From contig NZ_BPMK01000006.1 in the NCBI RefSeq assembly GCF_019656455.1, positions 62,001 to 126,000 on the forward strand: a stretch of 64,000 nt of DNA, written 5' to 3'. The number at the start of each line of letters is the position of its first letter. The stretch's first letter is position 1. The position numbers were made by a program, and so were the translations under genes. The notes under the pieces are model-generated. The model ran no database searches and was not told the DNA's origin. It worked only from the letters and a program-made list of their open reading frames with translations. Below, in pieces: positions 25,365 to 34,510 of this stretch. The DNA is from Noviherbaspirillum aridicola (GTDB lineage Bacteria > Pseudomonadota > Gammaproteobacteria > Burkholderiales > Burkholderiaceae_D).

Positions 25365-26234
25365 ATGACGCACCCGGAATACATCCTGACCCTTTCCTGT
25401 CCCGATCATCGCGGCATCGTCCATCGCGTCTCGGGCTTTCTTGCCGAGCACGGCTGCAACATCATCGATTCCGCGCAGTTCGGCGACGCGCAGTCGCAGC
25501 TCTTCTTCATGCGCGTGCACTTCGCCGCGGAGGACGCGGCCGTCAGCGATGCCGCGCTGCGGGCCGATTTCGCCGAGGTGGCGCAGGAGCTGAAAATGGA
25601 TGCCCAGCTGCATGACGCGCGCAAGAAGCCACGCGTGCTGTTGATGGTGTCGAAGATCGGGCATTGCCTGAACGACCTGCTGTTCCGCTACAAGACCGGC
25701 CTGCTGCCGGTCGAGATTTCGGCGATCGTGTCCAACCACACCGATTTCTACCAGCTCTCCGCGAGCTACAACATTCCGTTCCATCATCTGCCGCTGGCGG
25801 CGGGCGCCTCGCTCGAGCAGAAGCGGGCGCAGGAAGAGCGCGTGCTCGAGATCGTCAGGTCCAACGACATCGATCTCGTCGTGCTGGCCCGCTACATGCA
25901 GATCCTGTCGCCCCAGATGTGCGAAGCGCTCAGGGGTCGCGCCATCAACATCCATCATTCATTCCTGCCCAGCTTCAAGGGCGCCAAGCCCTACTACCAG
26001 GCGCATGAACGGGGCGTCAAGCTGATCGGCGCCACCGCGCATTTCGTCACCGGCGATCTGGATGAGGGGCCGATCATCGAGCAGGACGTCGAGCGTGTCG
26101 ACCATGCGATGGACCCGGAGACGCTGACCGCGATCGGGCGTGACGTGGAGTGCGTGGTGCTGGCACGCGCGGTCAAGTGGTTCGTCGAGCATCGCATCCT
26201 GCTCAACGGGCACAAGACCGTGGTGTTCAAGTAA
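25365..26234 (+). CDS. purU: Formyltetrahydrofolate deformylase
   Basis: The 289-residue enzyme hydrolyses 10-formyl-THF to formate and THF, supplying formate for PurT and balancing one-carbon pools. An N-terminal ACT domain (about 5-85, LTLSCPDHRGIVHRVSGFLA) is the likely methionine/glycine-sensing part. The C-terminal formyl-transferase fold shows VLARYMQILSP, NIHHSFLPSFKGAKPY (catalytic Asn-His pair) and TAHFVTGDLDEGPII (catalytic Asp). The start is the ATG at 25365; an ATG 21 bases earlier is unlikely. It is flanked by a terminator upstream and the convergent esterase gene downstream. Confidence 0.96.
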   Translation: MTHPEYILTLSCPDHRGIVHRVSGFLAEHGCNIIDSAQFGDAQSQLFFMRVHFAAEDAAVSDAALRADFAEVAQELKMDAQLHDARKKPRVLLMVSKIGHCLNDLLFRYKTGLLPVEISAIVSNHTDFYQLSASYNIPFHHLPLAAGASLEQKRAQEERVLEIVRSNDIDLVVLARYMQILSPQMCEALRGRAINIHHSFLPSFKGAKPYYQAHERGVKLIGATAHFVTGDLDEGPIIEQDVERVDHAMDPETLTAIGRDVECVVLARAVKWFVEHRILLNGHKTVVFK

Positions 26235-26249
26235 GGCTGGACAAGCCGC

Positions 26250-26921
26250 TCACCCCAGCACGCGCTGGAGCCAGCGGCTGATGTCGGCGACCTCTTCGGG
26301 GCAGACCGAGTGCGGCATCGCGTACTCGTGCCACTCGACCTGGTAACCGAGCGAAAGCAGGTGGTCGCGCGACATCTCGGCTAGCCTCACCGGAACCACC
26401 GGATCGCTGCGGCCGTGGGCGAGGAAGATGGGGGTCTCATGATTGGCCGAATGGCGTTCGGCTTCCACGCTGGCATGGATGGGCAGATAGCCGGACAGGC
26501 AAAGCAGTCCCGCCAGTTTTTCGGCATGGCGCAGGCCCGTTTGCAGCGTCATCGCACAGCCTTGTGAAAACCCGGCGAGCACGATGCGCGACGCCGGAAT
26601 CCCGCGCGCCTTTTCCTTCGCGATCAGCGCCTCCACCAGCGCCTGGGACTTGCGAAGTCCGGCTTCGTCTTCCCTGCGGCCCAGGTCGATGCCGATGATG
26701 TCATACCACGCGCGCATCACGTAGCCATTGTTGATCGTGACCGGCATTGTCGGCGCATGCGGGAAGACGAACCGGATCGGGCCGCAACCGGTCAGGTCGA
26801 GTTCGGGGACGATGGGTACGAAATCGCCGCCGTCGGCGCCCAGCCCGTGAAGCCAGATGACGGCTGCTGTCGGATTCGGCCCGGTTTCTTTTTCAATGGT
26901 GTCGAGTAGGGGATTGCTCAT
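26250..26921 (-). CDS. Carboxylesterase/phospholipase-type alpha/beta hydrolase
   Basis: The 223-residue serine hydrolase belongs to the short carboxylesterase II (YpfH/LYPLA) group. Visible elements are the oxyanion motif WLHGLGADGGDF (about 22-33), PHAPTMPVTINNGYVMRAWYD, the nucleophile elbow AGFSQGCAM (Ser near 115), Asp in HGRSDPVVPV and His in YAMPHSVCPEE. There is no signal peptide. The ATG at 26921 overlaps the mogA stop by four bases, so it is translationally coupled to molybdopterin synthesis, though no functional link is obvious. Confidence 0.92.
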   Translation of the reverse strand: MSNPLLDTIEKETGPNPTAAVIWLHGLGADGGDFVPIVPELDLTGCGPIRFVFPHAPTMPVTINNGYVMRAWYDIIGIDLGRREDEAGLRKSQALVEALIAKEKARGIPASRIVLAGFSQGCAMTLQTGLRHAEKLAGLLCLSGYLPIHASVEAERHSANHETPIFLAHGRSDPVVPVRLAEMSRDHLLSLGYQVEWHEYAMPHSVCPEEVADISRWLQRVLG

Positions 26922-27577
26922 GCCTGGTCTGTCGGCGCGGCGGGCGGGCTGACCGGCTTCGGGCGTATGGCCGACTTCGGTCTGAATGCCTTGCACACCG
27001 CCTCGTTGGTTTCGATGTAGGGACCGCCGATCAGGTCGATGCAATACGGGACGGCCGCGAATATTCCGGGCACCAGCTGCTTTCCGTCCGCGTCCTTCAA
27101 ACCTTCCAGCGTCTCCCTGATGGATTTCGGCTGGCCGGGAAGGTTCATGATCAATGCGGCATGGTCGGGCGTTTCGCGAATCACGGCGACCTGGCGCGAC
27201 AGGATCGCGGTCGGTACGAAGCGCAGGCTGATCTGCCGCATCTGTTCGCCGAAGCCGGGCATCGGCTTGGTGGCGACCGCGAGCGTGGCCTCGGGCGTGA
27301 CGTCGCGGCGGGAGGGACCGGTGCCGCCGGTGGTCAGGACGAGGTCGCAGCCGGCCTCGTCGACCAGTTCGATCAGCGTGCGCTCGATCTGCGCCTGCTC
27401 GTCGGGGATCAGCCGCGTCACCATGGTCCAGGGGCTCGACAGGGCGGCGCCGAACCAGTCGCGCAGCGCCGGAATGCCCTGGTCTTCGTAGACCCCGCTG
27501 GACGCGCGGTCGGAGATCGACACCAGGCCGATCAGCAATTCGTCGGGATTATTCTTCTTCGGTTTCGTCATGCTCAT
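26918..27577 (-). CDS. mogA: Molybdopterin adenylyltransferase
   Basis: The 219-residue MogA/MoaB-fold enzyme adenylylates molybdopterin before molybdenum insertion. Diagnostic segments are IGLVSISDRASSGVYEDQGI at the N-terminus, LTTGGTGPSRRDVTPEAT (the MPT-binding loop, about 80-97) and LPGQPKSIRE. It has a proline-rich C-terminal tail beyond the usual length of about 195. Molybdenum cofactor is needed by NapA encoded 15 kb away. The ATG at 27577 has GGGAG upstream and lies 29 bases inside the end of yjgA; a second ATG follows after six bases. Confidence 0.94.
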   Translation of the reverse strand: MSMTKPKKNNPDELLIGLVSISDRASSGVYEDQGIPALRDWFGAALSSPWTMVTRLIPDEQAQIERTLIELVDEAGCDLVLTTGGTGPSRRDVTPEATLAVATKPMPGFGEQMRQISLRFVPTAILSRQVAVIRETPDHAALIMNLPGQPKSIRETLEGLKDADGKQLVPGIFAAVPYCIDLIGGPYIETNEAVCKAFRPKSAIRPKPVSPPAAPTDQA

Positions 27578-28142
27578 CGTCCGACTCCCGGGAGGGCGCG
27601 GATTGCAGTTGCTTGAGGATCTGAAAGATTTCCCGGTAGGCCTTGGGCGGCTTGTTCTCCGCCTGTTCCTTGCGGGCGTTGCGGATCAGGGTACGCAGCT
27701 GCTGGACATCGACCTGCGGGTGGTCCGCCTTGAGGTCGGTCAGGGCGGCATCGGAGGCCAGCAGCTTCTCGCGCCAGCGTTCCAGCGCATGCATGGCGGC
27801 GGTTTCGGCCTTGGAAGCGCCTTTCCAGCTGTCGAGCATCTTCTGGATCGCGGCGATTTCCTCCTCGTCCAGCGTGCGCATCTTCTTGCCGACGAACTGC
27901 ATCTGCCGGCGGCGGCCTTCGTGATCCCGGATCTTCTGGCACTCGAGGATGACCTCGCGCACGTCTTCCGGCATCGGCACACGCATCACGCGGTCCTTGG
28001 GCTGCGCCACGAGCTGCTCGCCGAGTTCCTGCAGCGCGGTCATCTCGCGCTTGAGCTGCGACTTGGACGGCCGATCGTACTTCTGCTCGAATTCGGCGGA
28101 GCTGAAACCGACGCCGCCGCTGCCCCTGTTGGGATTAACCAT
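27549..28142 (-). CDS. yjgA: YjgA (DUF615) family ribosome-associated protein
   Basis: The 197-residue, highly charged, mostly helical protein has the YjgA core (KSQLKREMTALQELGEQLV, then PEDVREVILECQKI, and QMQFVGKKMRTLD) and an acidic tail (DDEHDETEEE). In E. coli it copurifies with late 50S precursors. The start is the ATG at 28142 (MVNPNRGSG); the much longer open frame upstream is antisense to pmbA. The yjgA/pmbA divergent arrangement is classic for proteobacteria. Confidence 0.93.
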   Translation of the reverse strand: MVNPNRGSGGVGFSSAEFEQKYDRPSKSQLKREMTALQELGEQLVAQPKDRVMRVPMPEDVREVILECQKIRDHEGRRRQMQFVGKKMRTLDEEEIAAIQKMLDSWKGASKAETAAMHALERWREKLLASDAALTDLKADHPQVDVQQLRTLIRNARKEQAENKPPKAYREIFQILKQLQSAPSRESDDEHDETEEE

Positions 28143-28211
28143 GATGAAACCAATGCTCTCTTGTAAACGACTGCTATGATAACCGTTTTGAATCAATACC
28201 AAGAACAGCAG

Positions 28212-29576
28212 ATGAGCGAGCCCGTCTTCACCCACAGCCAGGAACAGTTGCAGCAGATCGCACAGGATGTGCTGCGTTACGCCAAGGAAAAGGGGGCGGC
28301 CGACGCGGTCGTCGAAATCAGCGAGGGCAGCGGGCTCGCGGTGACGGTACGCAAGGGGAAGATCGAGACTATCGAGCAGAACCGCGACAAGGGCATTTCG
28401 GTCAGCATCCATCTCGGTGCGGAACGCCACATCCGCCGCGGCGCGGCCAGCACCTCCGATTTCTCGGATCGTTCGCTCAGGGACACGGTCGACGCGGCAT
28501 ACAACATCGCGCGCTTCACGGCGGAGGACGACTGCGCCGGTCTGCCGGATGCCGACATGCTGGAGATGGAGCCGCGCGACCTGCAGCTCTGCTACCCTTG
28601 GGACATCACCACCGAGGACGCCGTCGCGCTGGCGAAGCGCTGCGAGGACGCTGCCTTCGCGGTCGACCGCCGCATCACCAACAGCGAGGGCGCGAGCGTC
28701 TATTCGGAGCAATCGCATTTCGTGCTGGCCAATACCCGGGGATTCTGCGGCGGCTACCCGTATTCCCGCCATACGCTGTCGGTGGCGCCGATCGCGGGAC
28801 GCGGCGGCAACATGCAGCGCGACGACTGGTATACCTCCGCCCGTGACGCCAGGCGCCTCGCCGATCCCGAAGCAGTGGGCCGCTACGCCGCCGAACGCGC
28901 GCTGGCCAGGCTCAACGCCCGCAAGCTCGGCACCCGCAAGTGTCCGGTCCTGTTCGAGGCGCCGCTCGCCGCGGGCCTGCTCGGCAGCTTCGTGCAGGCG
29001 GTGTCGGGCGGGGTGCTTTACCGCAAATCCTCCTTCCTGGTCGATTCGCTCGGCAAGCAGGTGTTCGCGCCGCATATCCAGGTGCTGGAGGATCCGCATG
29101 TGCCAGGCGCGGTCGGTTCCTCGCCGTTCGATGAAGAGGGCGTTCGCACCTCGCGCCGGGAAGTGGTGCGCGACGGCCTGGTGCAGGGCTACTTCCTGTC
29201 CAGCTATTCCGCGCGCAAGCTCGGCATGAAGACGACCGGCAATGCGGGCGGTTCGCACAATCTCGCGCTGACCTCGCTGCTGACCGCGCCCGGCGACGAC
29301 TTCAGCGCGATGCTGCGCAAGCTCGACACGGGGCTGCTCGTCACGGAACTGATGGGGCAGGGCGTCAACTATGTGACCGGCGATTACTCGCGCGGCGCGT
29401 CGGGCTATTGGGTCGAGAATGGCGAGATCCAGTATCCGGTCGAGGAAATCACCATCGCCGGCAATCTGAAGGAGATGTTCCGCCAGATCGTCGGCGTGGG
29501 CACGGATACGGTGGTGCGCGGCACCAAGGTGGTCGGGTCGGTGCTCATCGAGAACATGACCGTCGCGGGCAACTGA
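28212..29576 (+). CDS. pmbA: Metalloprotease PmbA/TldE
   Basis: The 454-residue PmbA forms a heterodimeric protease with TldD that degrades unfolded peptides and matures microcin B17 and other modified peptides. PmbA itself lacks the HExxxH of TldD, and none is present here. Conserved regions include VEISEGSGLAVTVRKGKIETI, GISVSIHLGAE, SSPFDEEGVRTSRREVVRDG and the C-terminal GYWVENGEIQYPVEEITIAGNLKEM. I start at the ATG at 28212 (MSEPVF) rather than 28176. A shared bidirectional terminator follows. Confidence 0.95.
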   Translation: MSEPVFTHSQEQLQQIAQDVLRYAKEKGAADAVVEISEGSGLAVTVRKGKIETIEQNRDKGISVSIHLGAERHIRRGAASTSDFSDRSLRDTVDAAYNIARFTAEDDCAGLPDADMLEMEPRDLQLCYPWDITTEDAVALAKRCEDAAFAVDRRITNSEGASVYSEQSHFVLANTRGFCGGYPYSRHTLSVAPIAGRGGNMQRDDWYTSARDARRLADPEAVGRYAAERALARLNARKLGTRKCPVLFEAPLAAGLLGSFVQAVSGGVLYRKSSFLVDSLGKQVFAPHIQVLEDPHVPGAVGSSPFDEEGVRTSRREVVRDGLVQGYFLSSYSARKLGMKTTGNAGGSHNLALTSLLTAPGDDFSAMLRKLDTGLLVTELMGQGVNYVTGDYSRGASGYWVENGEIQYPVEEITIAGNLKEMFRQIVGVGTDTVVRGTKVVGSVLIENMTVAGN

Positions 29577-29590
29577 GCGCCCCTCCAGAT

Positions 29591-29625
29591 AAAAAAACAG
29601 CCCGCGCGATGCGGGCTGTTTCGTT
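29591..29625. terminator. Bidirectional intrinsic terminator between pmbA and dctA
   Basis: ACAGCCCGC pairs with GCGGGCTGT around GCGAT. One side has seven A residues (T tract on the minus strand for dctA) and the other TTCGTTT for pmbA. Confidence 0.88.
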
Positions 29626-29636
29626 TGAGGAGCCGG

Positions 29637-30977
29637 TCAGCCGGCCTGCCGTTGCGCGTTCACCGGCATGTGCGCCTCACTCTGGTCGAGCACCGCCTCG
29701 GGCTCGTCCGCCTCGGCCGTGATCTCGTTGTTGAGATGCTGGCGCATGCGCTCGAGGTCGAGGTCGCCGGTCCACCTGCCCACCACCACGGTCGCCACGC
29801 CATTGCCGATGAGGTTGGTCAGTGCGCGGGCTTCCGACATGAAACGGTCGATGCCGAGGATGAGCGCAAGGCCGGCGACCGGCACGCCGCCGACCGCGGA
29901 CAGCGTCGCCGCCAGCACGATGAAGCCGCTGCCGGTAATGCCGGCGGCCCCCTTGGAGGTGAGCAGCAGCACGGCAAGCAGGGTCAGCTGCTGGGTCAGC
30001 GACATCGGGGTGTCGGTTGCCTGCGCGATGAATACCGCCGCCATGGTCAGGTAAATCGAGGTGCCGTCGAGGTTGAACGAATAGCCGGTCGGGATCACCA
30101 GGCCCACCACCGACTTGCGCACGCCGAGGTTCTCGAGCTTGGCCATCATGCGCGGCAGCACCGACTCCGACGACGAGGTGCCGAGCACGATCAGCAGCTC
30201 TTCGCGGATGTACTTGATGAATTTCCAGATCGAGAAGCCGTGCAGCAGCGAAATCGTTCCCAGCACGACGAAAATGAAGACGAGGCAGGTCAGGTAAAAG
30301 GTGCCCATCAGCTTGCCGAGGGACAGCAGGCTTTCGACCCCGTACTTGCCGATGGTGAAGGCCATCGCGCCGAACGCGCCGATGGGAGCGAGCTTCATGA
30401 TGATGCCGACGATGCTGAACAGCACGTGCGAGGTTTTCTCGATCATGTCGAATACCAGCGTGCCGCGCCCGCCGAACTTGTGCAGCGCGAAGCCGAACAG
30501 GACAGAGAACAGCAGCACCTGCAGGATGTCGCCCTTGGCAAAGGCGTCGATCGCGCTGCTGGGAATGACATTGAGCAGGAAATCGGTGGTCGATTGCATC
30601 TTGCCCGGTCCGGTATAGGCGGCGATGCTCTTGGTGTCGAGGCTGTTGGGGTCGATATGCATGCCCGCGCCGGGCTGCACCAGGTTCACGATCAGCAGGC
30701 CGATGACGAGCGCGAGGGTGCTGACGATCTCGAAATAGAGCAGGGCCAGGCCGCCGGTCTTGCCGACCTTCTTCATGTCCTCCATGCCGGCGATGCCGAG
30801 CACGACGGTACAGAAGATGATCGGCGCGATGATCATCTTGATCAGTTTGATGAAGCCGTCGCCGAGCGGCTTCATGTCAGCGCCGAGCGAGGGATAGAAG
30901 TGTCCGAGCAGGACGCCGATGACGATCGCGGTGATCACCTGCACATACAGGGATTTCCAGATCGGTTTGCTAGCCAT
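29637..30977 (-). CDS. dctA: C4-dicarboxylate/cation symporter
   Basis: This 446-residue inner-membrane carrier of the dicarboxylate/amino acid:cation symporter family takes up succinate, fumarate and malate. Signature stretches are [22 protein letters not shown], the serine-rich hairpin [32 protein letters not shown], and [21 protein letters not shown]. The start is the ATG at 30977 ([11 protein letters not shown]), preceded by GGAGGAG; the frame upstream is leader. The 341-base gap to the divergent TRAP binding protein contains both promoters. No DctB/DctD sensor pair is in the window. Confidence 0.96.
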   Translation of the reverse strand: MASKPIWKSLYVQVITAIVIGVLLGHFYPSLGADMKPLGDGFIKLIKMIIAPIIFCTVVLGIAGMEDMKKVGKTGGLALLYFEIVSTLALVIGLLIVNLVQPGAGMHIDPNSLDTKSIAAYTGPGKMQSTTDFLLNVIPSSAIDAFAKGDILQVLLFSVLFGFALHKFGGRGTLVFDMIEKTSHVLFSIVGIIMKLAPIGAFGAMAFTIGKYGVESLLSLGKLMGTFYLTCLVFIFVVLGTISLLHGFSIWKFIKYIREELLIVLGTSSSESVLPRMMAKLENLGVRKSVVGLVIPTGYSFNLDGTSIYLTMAAVFIAQATDTPMSLTQQLTLLAVLLLTSKGAAGITGSGFIVLAATLSAVGGVPVAGLALILGIDRFMSEARALTNLIGNGVATVVVGRWTGDLDLERMRQHLNNEITAEADEPEAVLDQSEAHMPVNAQRQAG

Positions 30978-31208
30978 GTTGCTCCTCCGTGAGATGATGC
31001 CGTCGGGCGAAGGACGGGATTCTCGGGCCGGCGATGGTGTCATGCAATTGTGGACATCCGAGGAGCAATAACAGCGTGCAAATCGTCCTGTTGTTGATCA
31101 GGGGAGTTGCACTTCTTCTATCACGGGCTTATATGCGTCTGCTCGTATGAGCGCCGATTCGCCTACGTATTTCCACTTAAGCGCTGCTACGCGGGCCGCG
31201 TTTTTCTG

Positions 31209-31237
31209 TTGCTGACTGCCAAGCCCCCTCCTAGAAT
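31209..31237 (+). promoter_or_regulatory. Sigma-70 type promoter of the TRAP binding-protein gene
   Basis: TTGCTG (31209-31214) and TAGAAT (31232-31237) are separated by 17 bases, 82 bases before the ATG at 31319. The remaining part of the 30978-31318 gap shows no gene or repeat that I can support. Confidence 0.55.
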
Positions 31238-31318
31238 CGGCTCGCGCGATTATCCGCAGAGCGGTAAAACAAACCGTGCACCAACAACAATCCCTATTGC
31301 CTATCCTCAGGAGACGAA

Positions 31319-32398
31319 ATGGAACGTCGTTCGTTTATCAAGAAGGCTGCCGTTGCGGCAGGCGCAGGCGCCGTCGCGGCGCCCGCCCTGGCTCAGAGCC
31401 AGCCCACGATCAACTGGCGCCTGGCGTCGAGCTTCCCGAAGTCGCTCGACACCATCTACGGCGCAGCTGAAACCCTTTCCCAGCGCGTCGCAGCGCTCAC
31501 CGGCGGCAAGTTCAACATCCGCGTGTTCGCGGGCGGCGAAATCGTCCCGGCACTGCAGGTCATGGACGCCGTCCAGGCCGGCACCGTGGAAATGGGCCAC
31601 AGCGCGTCCTACTACTATTTCGGCAAGGATCCGACGTTCGCATTCGACGGCGTGGTGCCCTTCGGCCTGAACTCCCGCCAGCAGACCGCCTGGTGGGATC
31701 AGGGCGGCGGCAAGGCGCTGACCCGCGAGTTCTTCAAGGACTACGGCATCGTCAACTTCCTGGGCGGGAATACCGGCGCTCAGATGGGCGGCTGGTTCCG
31801 CAAGGAGCTCAAGTCGGTGCAGGACCTGCAGGGCCTGAAGATGCGCGTCGGCGGCTTCGCCGGCCGCGTGCTGCAGGAACTGGGCGTGGTGCCGCAGCAG
31901 ATCGCCGGCGGCGACATCTACCCGGCGCTGGAAAAGGGCACCATCGACGCAGCCGAGTGGATCGGTCCGTATGACGACGAGAAGCTGGGCTTCAACAAGG
32001 TCGCTCCGTTCTACTACACCCCGGGCTGGTGGGAAGCCGGCCTGCAAGTGTCGTTCTATGTCGGCATCAAGGAATGGGAAAAGCTGCCGAAGGAATATCA
32101 GGCCGCGATCGAAGCCGCTTCCTACGAGTCGCACGTGACGATGCAGGCTGAATACGACGCCCGCAACCCGGCCGCGCTGGCGCGTCTCCTCAAGAACGGC
32201 GTCAAGCTGCGCCAGTTCCCGAAGGAAATCATGGAAGCCTGCTGGAAGGCGACCGTGAAGGTGATGGAAGAAGAAGCCGCGAAGAACGCCAAGTTCAAGA
32301 AGATTTACGAACCGTGGAAGCGCTTCCGCCAGGACCAGAACCAGTGGTTCTCCGTGGCCGAAGTGCCGCTGCAGAACTTCATGATCAGCCGCAAGTAA
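31319..32398 (+). CDS. TRAP transporter substrate-binding protein, DctP family (orphan)
   Basis: The 359-residue periplasmic protein is probably Tat exported: MERRSFIKKAA has the twin-arginine pattern, followed by a hydrophobic stretch ending APALAQ. The DctP fold is clear: KSLDTIYGAAETLSQRVAAL, GGEIVPALQVMDAVQAGTVEMGHSA, LKMRVGGFAGRVLQELG (Arg that pairs with the ligand carboxylate) and YPALEKGTIDAAEWIGPYDDEKLG. The profile resembles the 2-oxoacid binder TakP. No DctQ or DctM membrane subunits are nearby; the next gene, after a strong terminator, is an RNA helicase. It must therefore use membrane partners encoded elsewhere. CAGGAGACGAA precedes the ATG. Confidence 0.93.
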   Translation: MERRSFIKKAAVAAGAGAVAAPALAQSQPTINWRLASSFPKSLDTIYGAAETLSQRVAALTGGKFNIRVFAGGEIVPALQVMDAVQAGTVEMGHSASYYYFGKDPTFAFDGVVPFGLNSRQQTAWWDQGGGKALTREFFKDYGIVNFLGGNTGAQMGGWFRKELKSVQDLQGLKMRVGGFAGRVLQELGVVPQQIAGGDIYPALEKGTIDAAEWIGPYDDEKLGFNKVAPFYYTPGWWEAGLQVSFYVGIKEWEKLPKEYQAAIEAASYESHVTMQAEYDARNPAALARLLKNGVKLRQFPKEIMEACWKATVKVMEEEAAKNAKFKKIYEPWKRFRQDQNQWFSVAEVPLQNFMISRK

Positions 32399-32424
32399 TT
32401 GCGCATTGCCCGCAGGGGCCGAGG

Positions 32425-32453
32425 AAACCCGCAGCTCGCTGCGGGTTTTTTTT
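32425..32453 (+). terminator. Intrinsic terminator after the TRAP binding protein
   Basis: AAACCCGCAG pairs with CTGCGGGTTT around CTCG, followed by eight T residues, 27 bases after the stop. It isolates the binding-protein gene from the helicase gene. Confidence 0.92.
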
Positions 32454-32515
32454 CGCCTGCGCATGACGGAACCGCCGCCCCCGCTCCGCGCCTAATAGGG
32501 AAATTGACACCCAAG

Positions 32516-34489
32516 ATGACAGAACAACATCCCCTCGAATCGGCCGGGACGGCAGGCGAAAGCGCTCCCGATGACACGGCTCCCTCCGACTATCTTGCCC
32601 GCCACGGCGCGTCCCTCGACAAGCTCGAGGGCAGGGTGATGGTGCGCTTCTCCGACGAGATCCAGCTCGGCCCCTACCGCATTCCCTATGCGCTGATACC
32701 TGGAGACGGTGTGCTGGCCAAGACGTCCAAGTGGCGCAATCTCGGCCCGGAGAAACAGCTGCAGCTGGTCCGCGAGCGGGTTGGGGCCGAATCGGCGGAG
32801 GCGATGCGGCGCTCCGTCGCCGCCTTCGCGGGCGATCTCATCTCCCGGGCGGAGGACCATGGCGTCGATCCCGCCCCCTTGCTCGCCGCGCTCGCGAATG
32901 CCGAGTCGGTACTGCCCGCGCCCCAGGTATTCGACCGCGTCTCGGACCGGCTGGCGCATGCGGTGGAGCGCGCGCAGGACGCGGCGAATGCGGCGCGTAC
33001 GAAGCAGAGCATCAACCTGGCCGAGTATCCGGATTCCTTCGAGCTCGCGCGGCGGCTGCCGCGTCGCTTCATCGCGCTGCTCGGCCCGACCAATTCCGGC
33101 AAGACGCACGAGGCGATGGAGGCGTTGGCGGCGGCGCCGAGCGGGCTCTATCTCGCGCCCCTGCGTCTGCTCGCGCTGGAGAACTACGAGCGGCTGGCGG
33201 CGGTGGAGAAGGACGGCGAGCCGCTGCGGGTGAGCCTGGTCACCGGCGAAGAGCGCCGCCTGATGGAGGGCGCCACGCATGTCGCCAGCACGGTGGAAAT
33301 GATGGACCCGGGAAGGCGGGTGTCGGTCGCCGTCATCGACGAGATCCAGATGCTCGGCGACCGCGAGCGCGGATCGGCATGGACGGCGGCGGTCTGCGGC
33401 GCGCCGGCGGATGTCGTCTATCTCGTCGGCGCGCCCGAAGCGCGGCGCGCGGTCGAGGCGCTGGCGCGGCGTCTCGGCTGTCCGCTGGAATTGCGCGTGC
33501 TGTCGCGCAAGGCGCCGCTCACCATGGAGCCATCGCCGGTGCGTAAGCTGCGCAACCTGCGCCGGGGCGATGCGGTGATCGCGTTTTCCCGCCGCGATGT
33601 GCTGATGTGGCGCGACCTCATCACCGAGAGCGGCCATTCGGTCGCCACCGTCTACGGCAACCTGTCGCCGGAAGTGCGCCGCGCGCAGGCCGCGCGCTTT
33701 CGCGACCGCAGCGCCGACATCGTGGTGGGCACCGACGCCATCGCGATGGGACTGAACCTGCCGATCGAGCGCGTCGTGCTGACGACCTCCGTCAAATACA
33801 ACGGCGTCGAGGAGGAAGAGCTGTCGCCGGCGCTGGCCAAGCAGATCGCTGGCCGCGCGGGCCGCTTCGGCGTGCACGAAGAGGGATTCGTCGCGGGCTA
33901 CGACGACCAGACGCATCATGTGCTGCGCTCGCTGCTGCGTGAGAAAGTGCCGCCGGTGCCGTCGCAGGGCTTTCCGGTGGCGCCGACGATGGCGCACCTG
34001 AACCGGATTTCCTCGGTCACCGGAGAACAGTCGCTGGCCAGGCTGCTCAAGCGCTTCGAACACAACATCGATACCCCGGACGGCTTCTTCATTCCCCGCA
34101 TCACGGAAGACCAGGCAGAGCGCGCGCTGTGGCTCGACACGCTGCCGCTCACCCTGGAAGAGAAATTCACGCTGTCGCTGGTGCCGATCTCCTCGCGCAT
34201 CCCTGTCCTGCAGGCGGGCTGGGAGAAATGGGCGCGGGCGGTCGCGCGCAAGCATCCTTCACGCCTCGACCAGGTATCCGTGCCGCCGTACCGGCAGACG
34301 CTGCAGGATGTGGAAGACAGCTGCAAGCTGTATTCCGCCTATGCCTGGCTCGGCTACCGGATGCCGGAATTTTTCCCGGACGGCGAGCAGGCGCAGCATC
34401 TCGCGCGGGAGGCATCCGAACACATCGACAGCATACTGCGTTCGCAGAACGCGGCGACGCGCAAGCGCGGGGGCCGGCGGGCGGCCTGA
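32516..34489 (+). CDS. Suv3-like superfamily 2 RNA helicase
   Basis: The 657-residue protein resembles the mitochondrial degradosome helicase SUV3. Walker A is LGPTNSGKTHEAMEAL (about 188-203) and motif II is DEIQ rather than DEAD/DEAH (IDEIQMLGDRERGSAWTAA, about 273). Further motifs are ATVYGNLSPEVRRAQAARFR, VVGTDAIAMGLNLPIERVVL and QIAGRAGRFG. A Suv3-type C-terminal extension follows (LPLTLEEKFTLSLVPISSRI). The N-terminal 150 residues are a family-specific helical region. It likely unwinds structured RNA with a 3'-5' exonuclease; no nuclease gene is adjacent. The start is the ATG at 32516, with a rather weak AGGG site 17 bases upstream. Confidence 0.9.
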   Translation: MTEQHPLESAGTAGESAPDDTAPSDYLARHGASLDKLEGRVMVRFSDEIQLGPYRIPYALIPGDGVLAKTSKWRNLGPEKQLQLVRERVGAESAEAMRRSVAAFAGDLISRAEDHGVDPAPLLAALANAESVLPAPQVFDRVSDRLAHAVERAQDAANAARTKQSINLAEYPDSFELARRLPRRFIALLGPTNSGKTHEAMEALAAAPSGLYLAPLRLLALENYERLAAVEKDGEPLRVSLVTGEERRLMEGATHVASTVEMMDPGRRVSVAVIDEIQMLGDRERGSAWTAAVCGAPADVVYLVGAPEARRAVEALARRLGCPLELRVLSRKAPLTMEPSPVRKLRNLRRGDAVIAFSRRDVLMWRDLITESGHSVATVYGNLSPEVRRAQAARFRDRSADIVVGTDAIAMGLNLPIERVVLTTSVKYNGVEEEELSPALAKQIAGRAGRFGVHEEGFVAGYDDQTHHVLRSLLREKVPPVPSQGFPVAPTMAHLNRISSVTGEQSLARLLKRFEHNIDTPDGFFIPRITEDQAERALWLDTLPLTLEEKFTLSLVPISSRIPVLQAGWEKWARAVARKHPSRLDQVSVPPYRQTLQDVEDSCKLYSAYAWLGYRMPEFFPDGEQAQHLAREASEHIDSILRSQNAATRKRGGRRAA

Positions 34490-34510
34490 AACCATCACGG
34501 GAGAACGACA

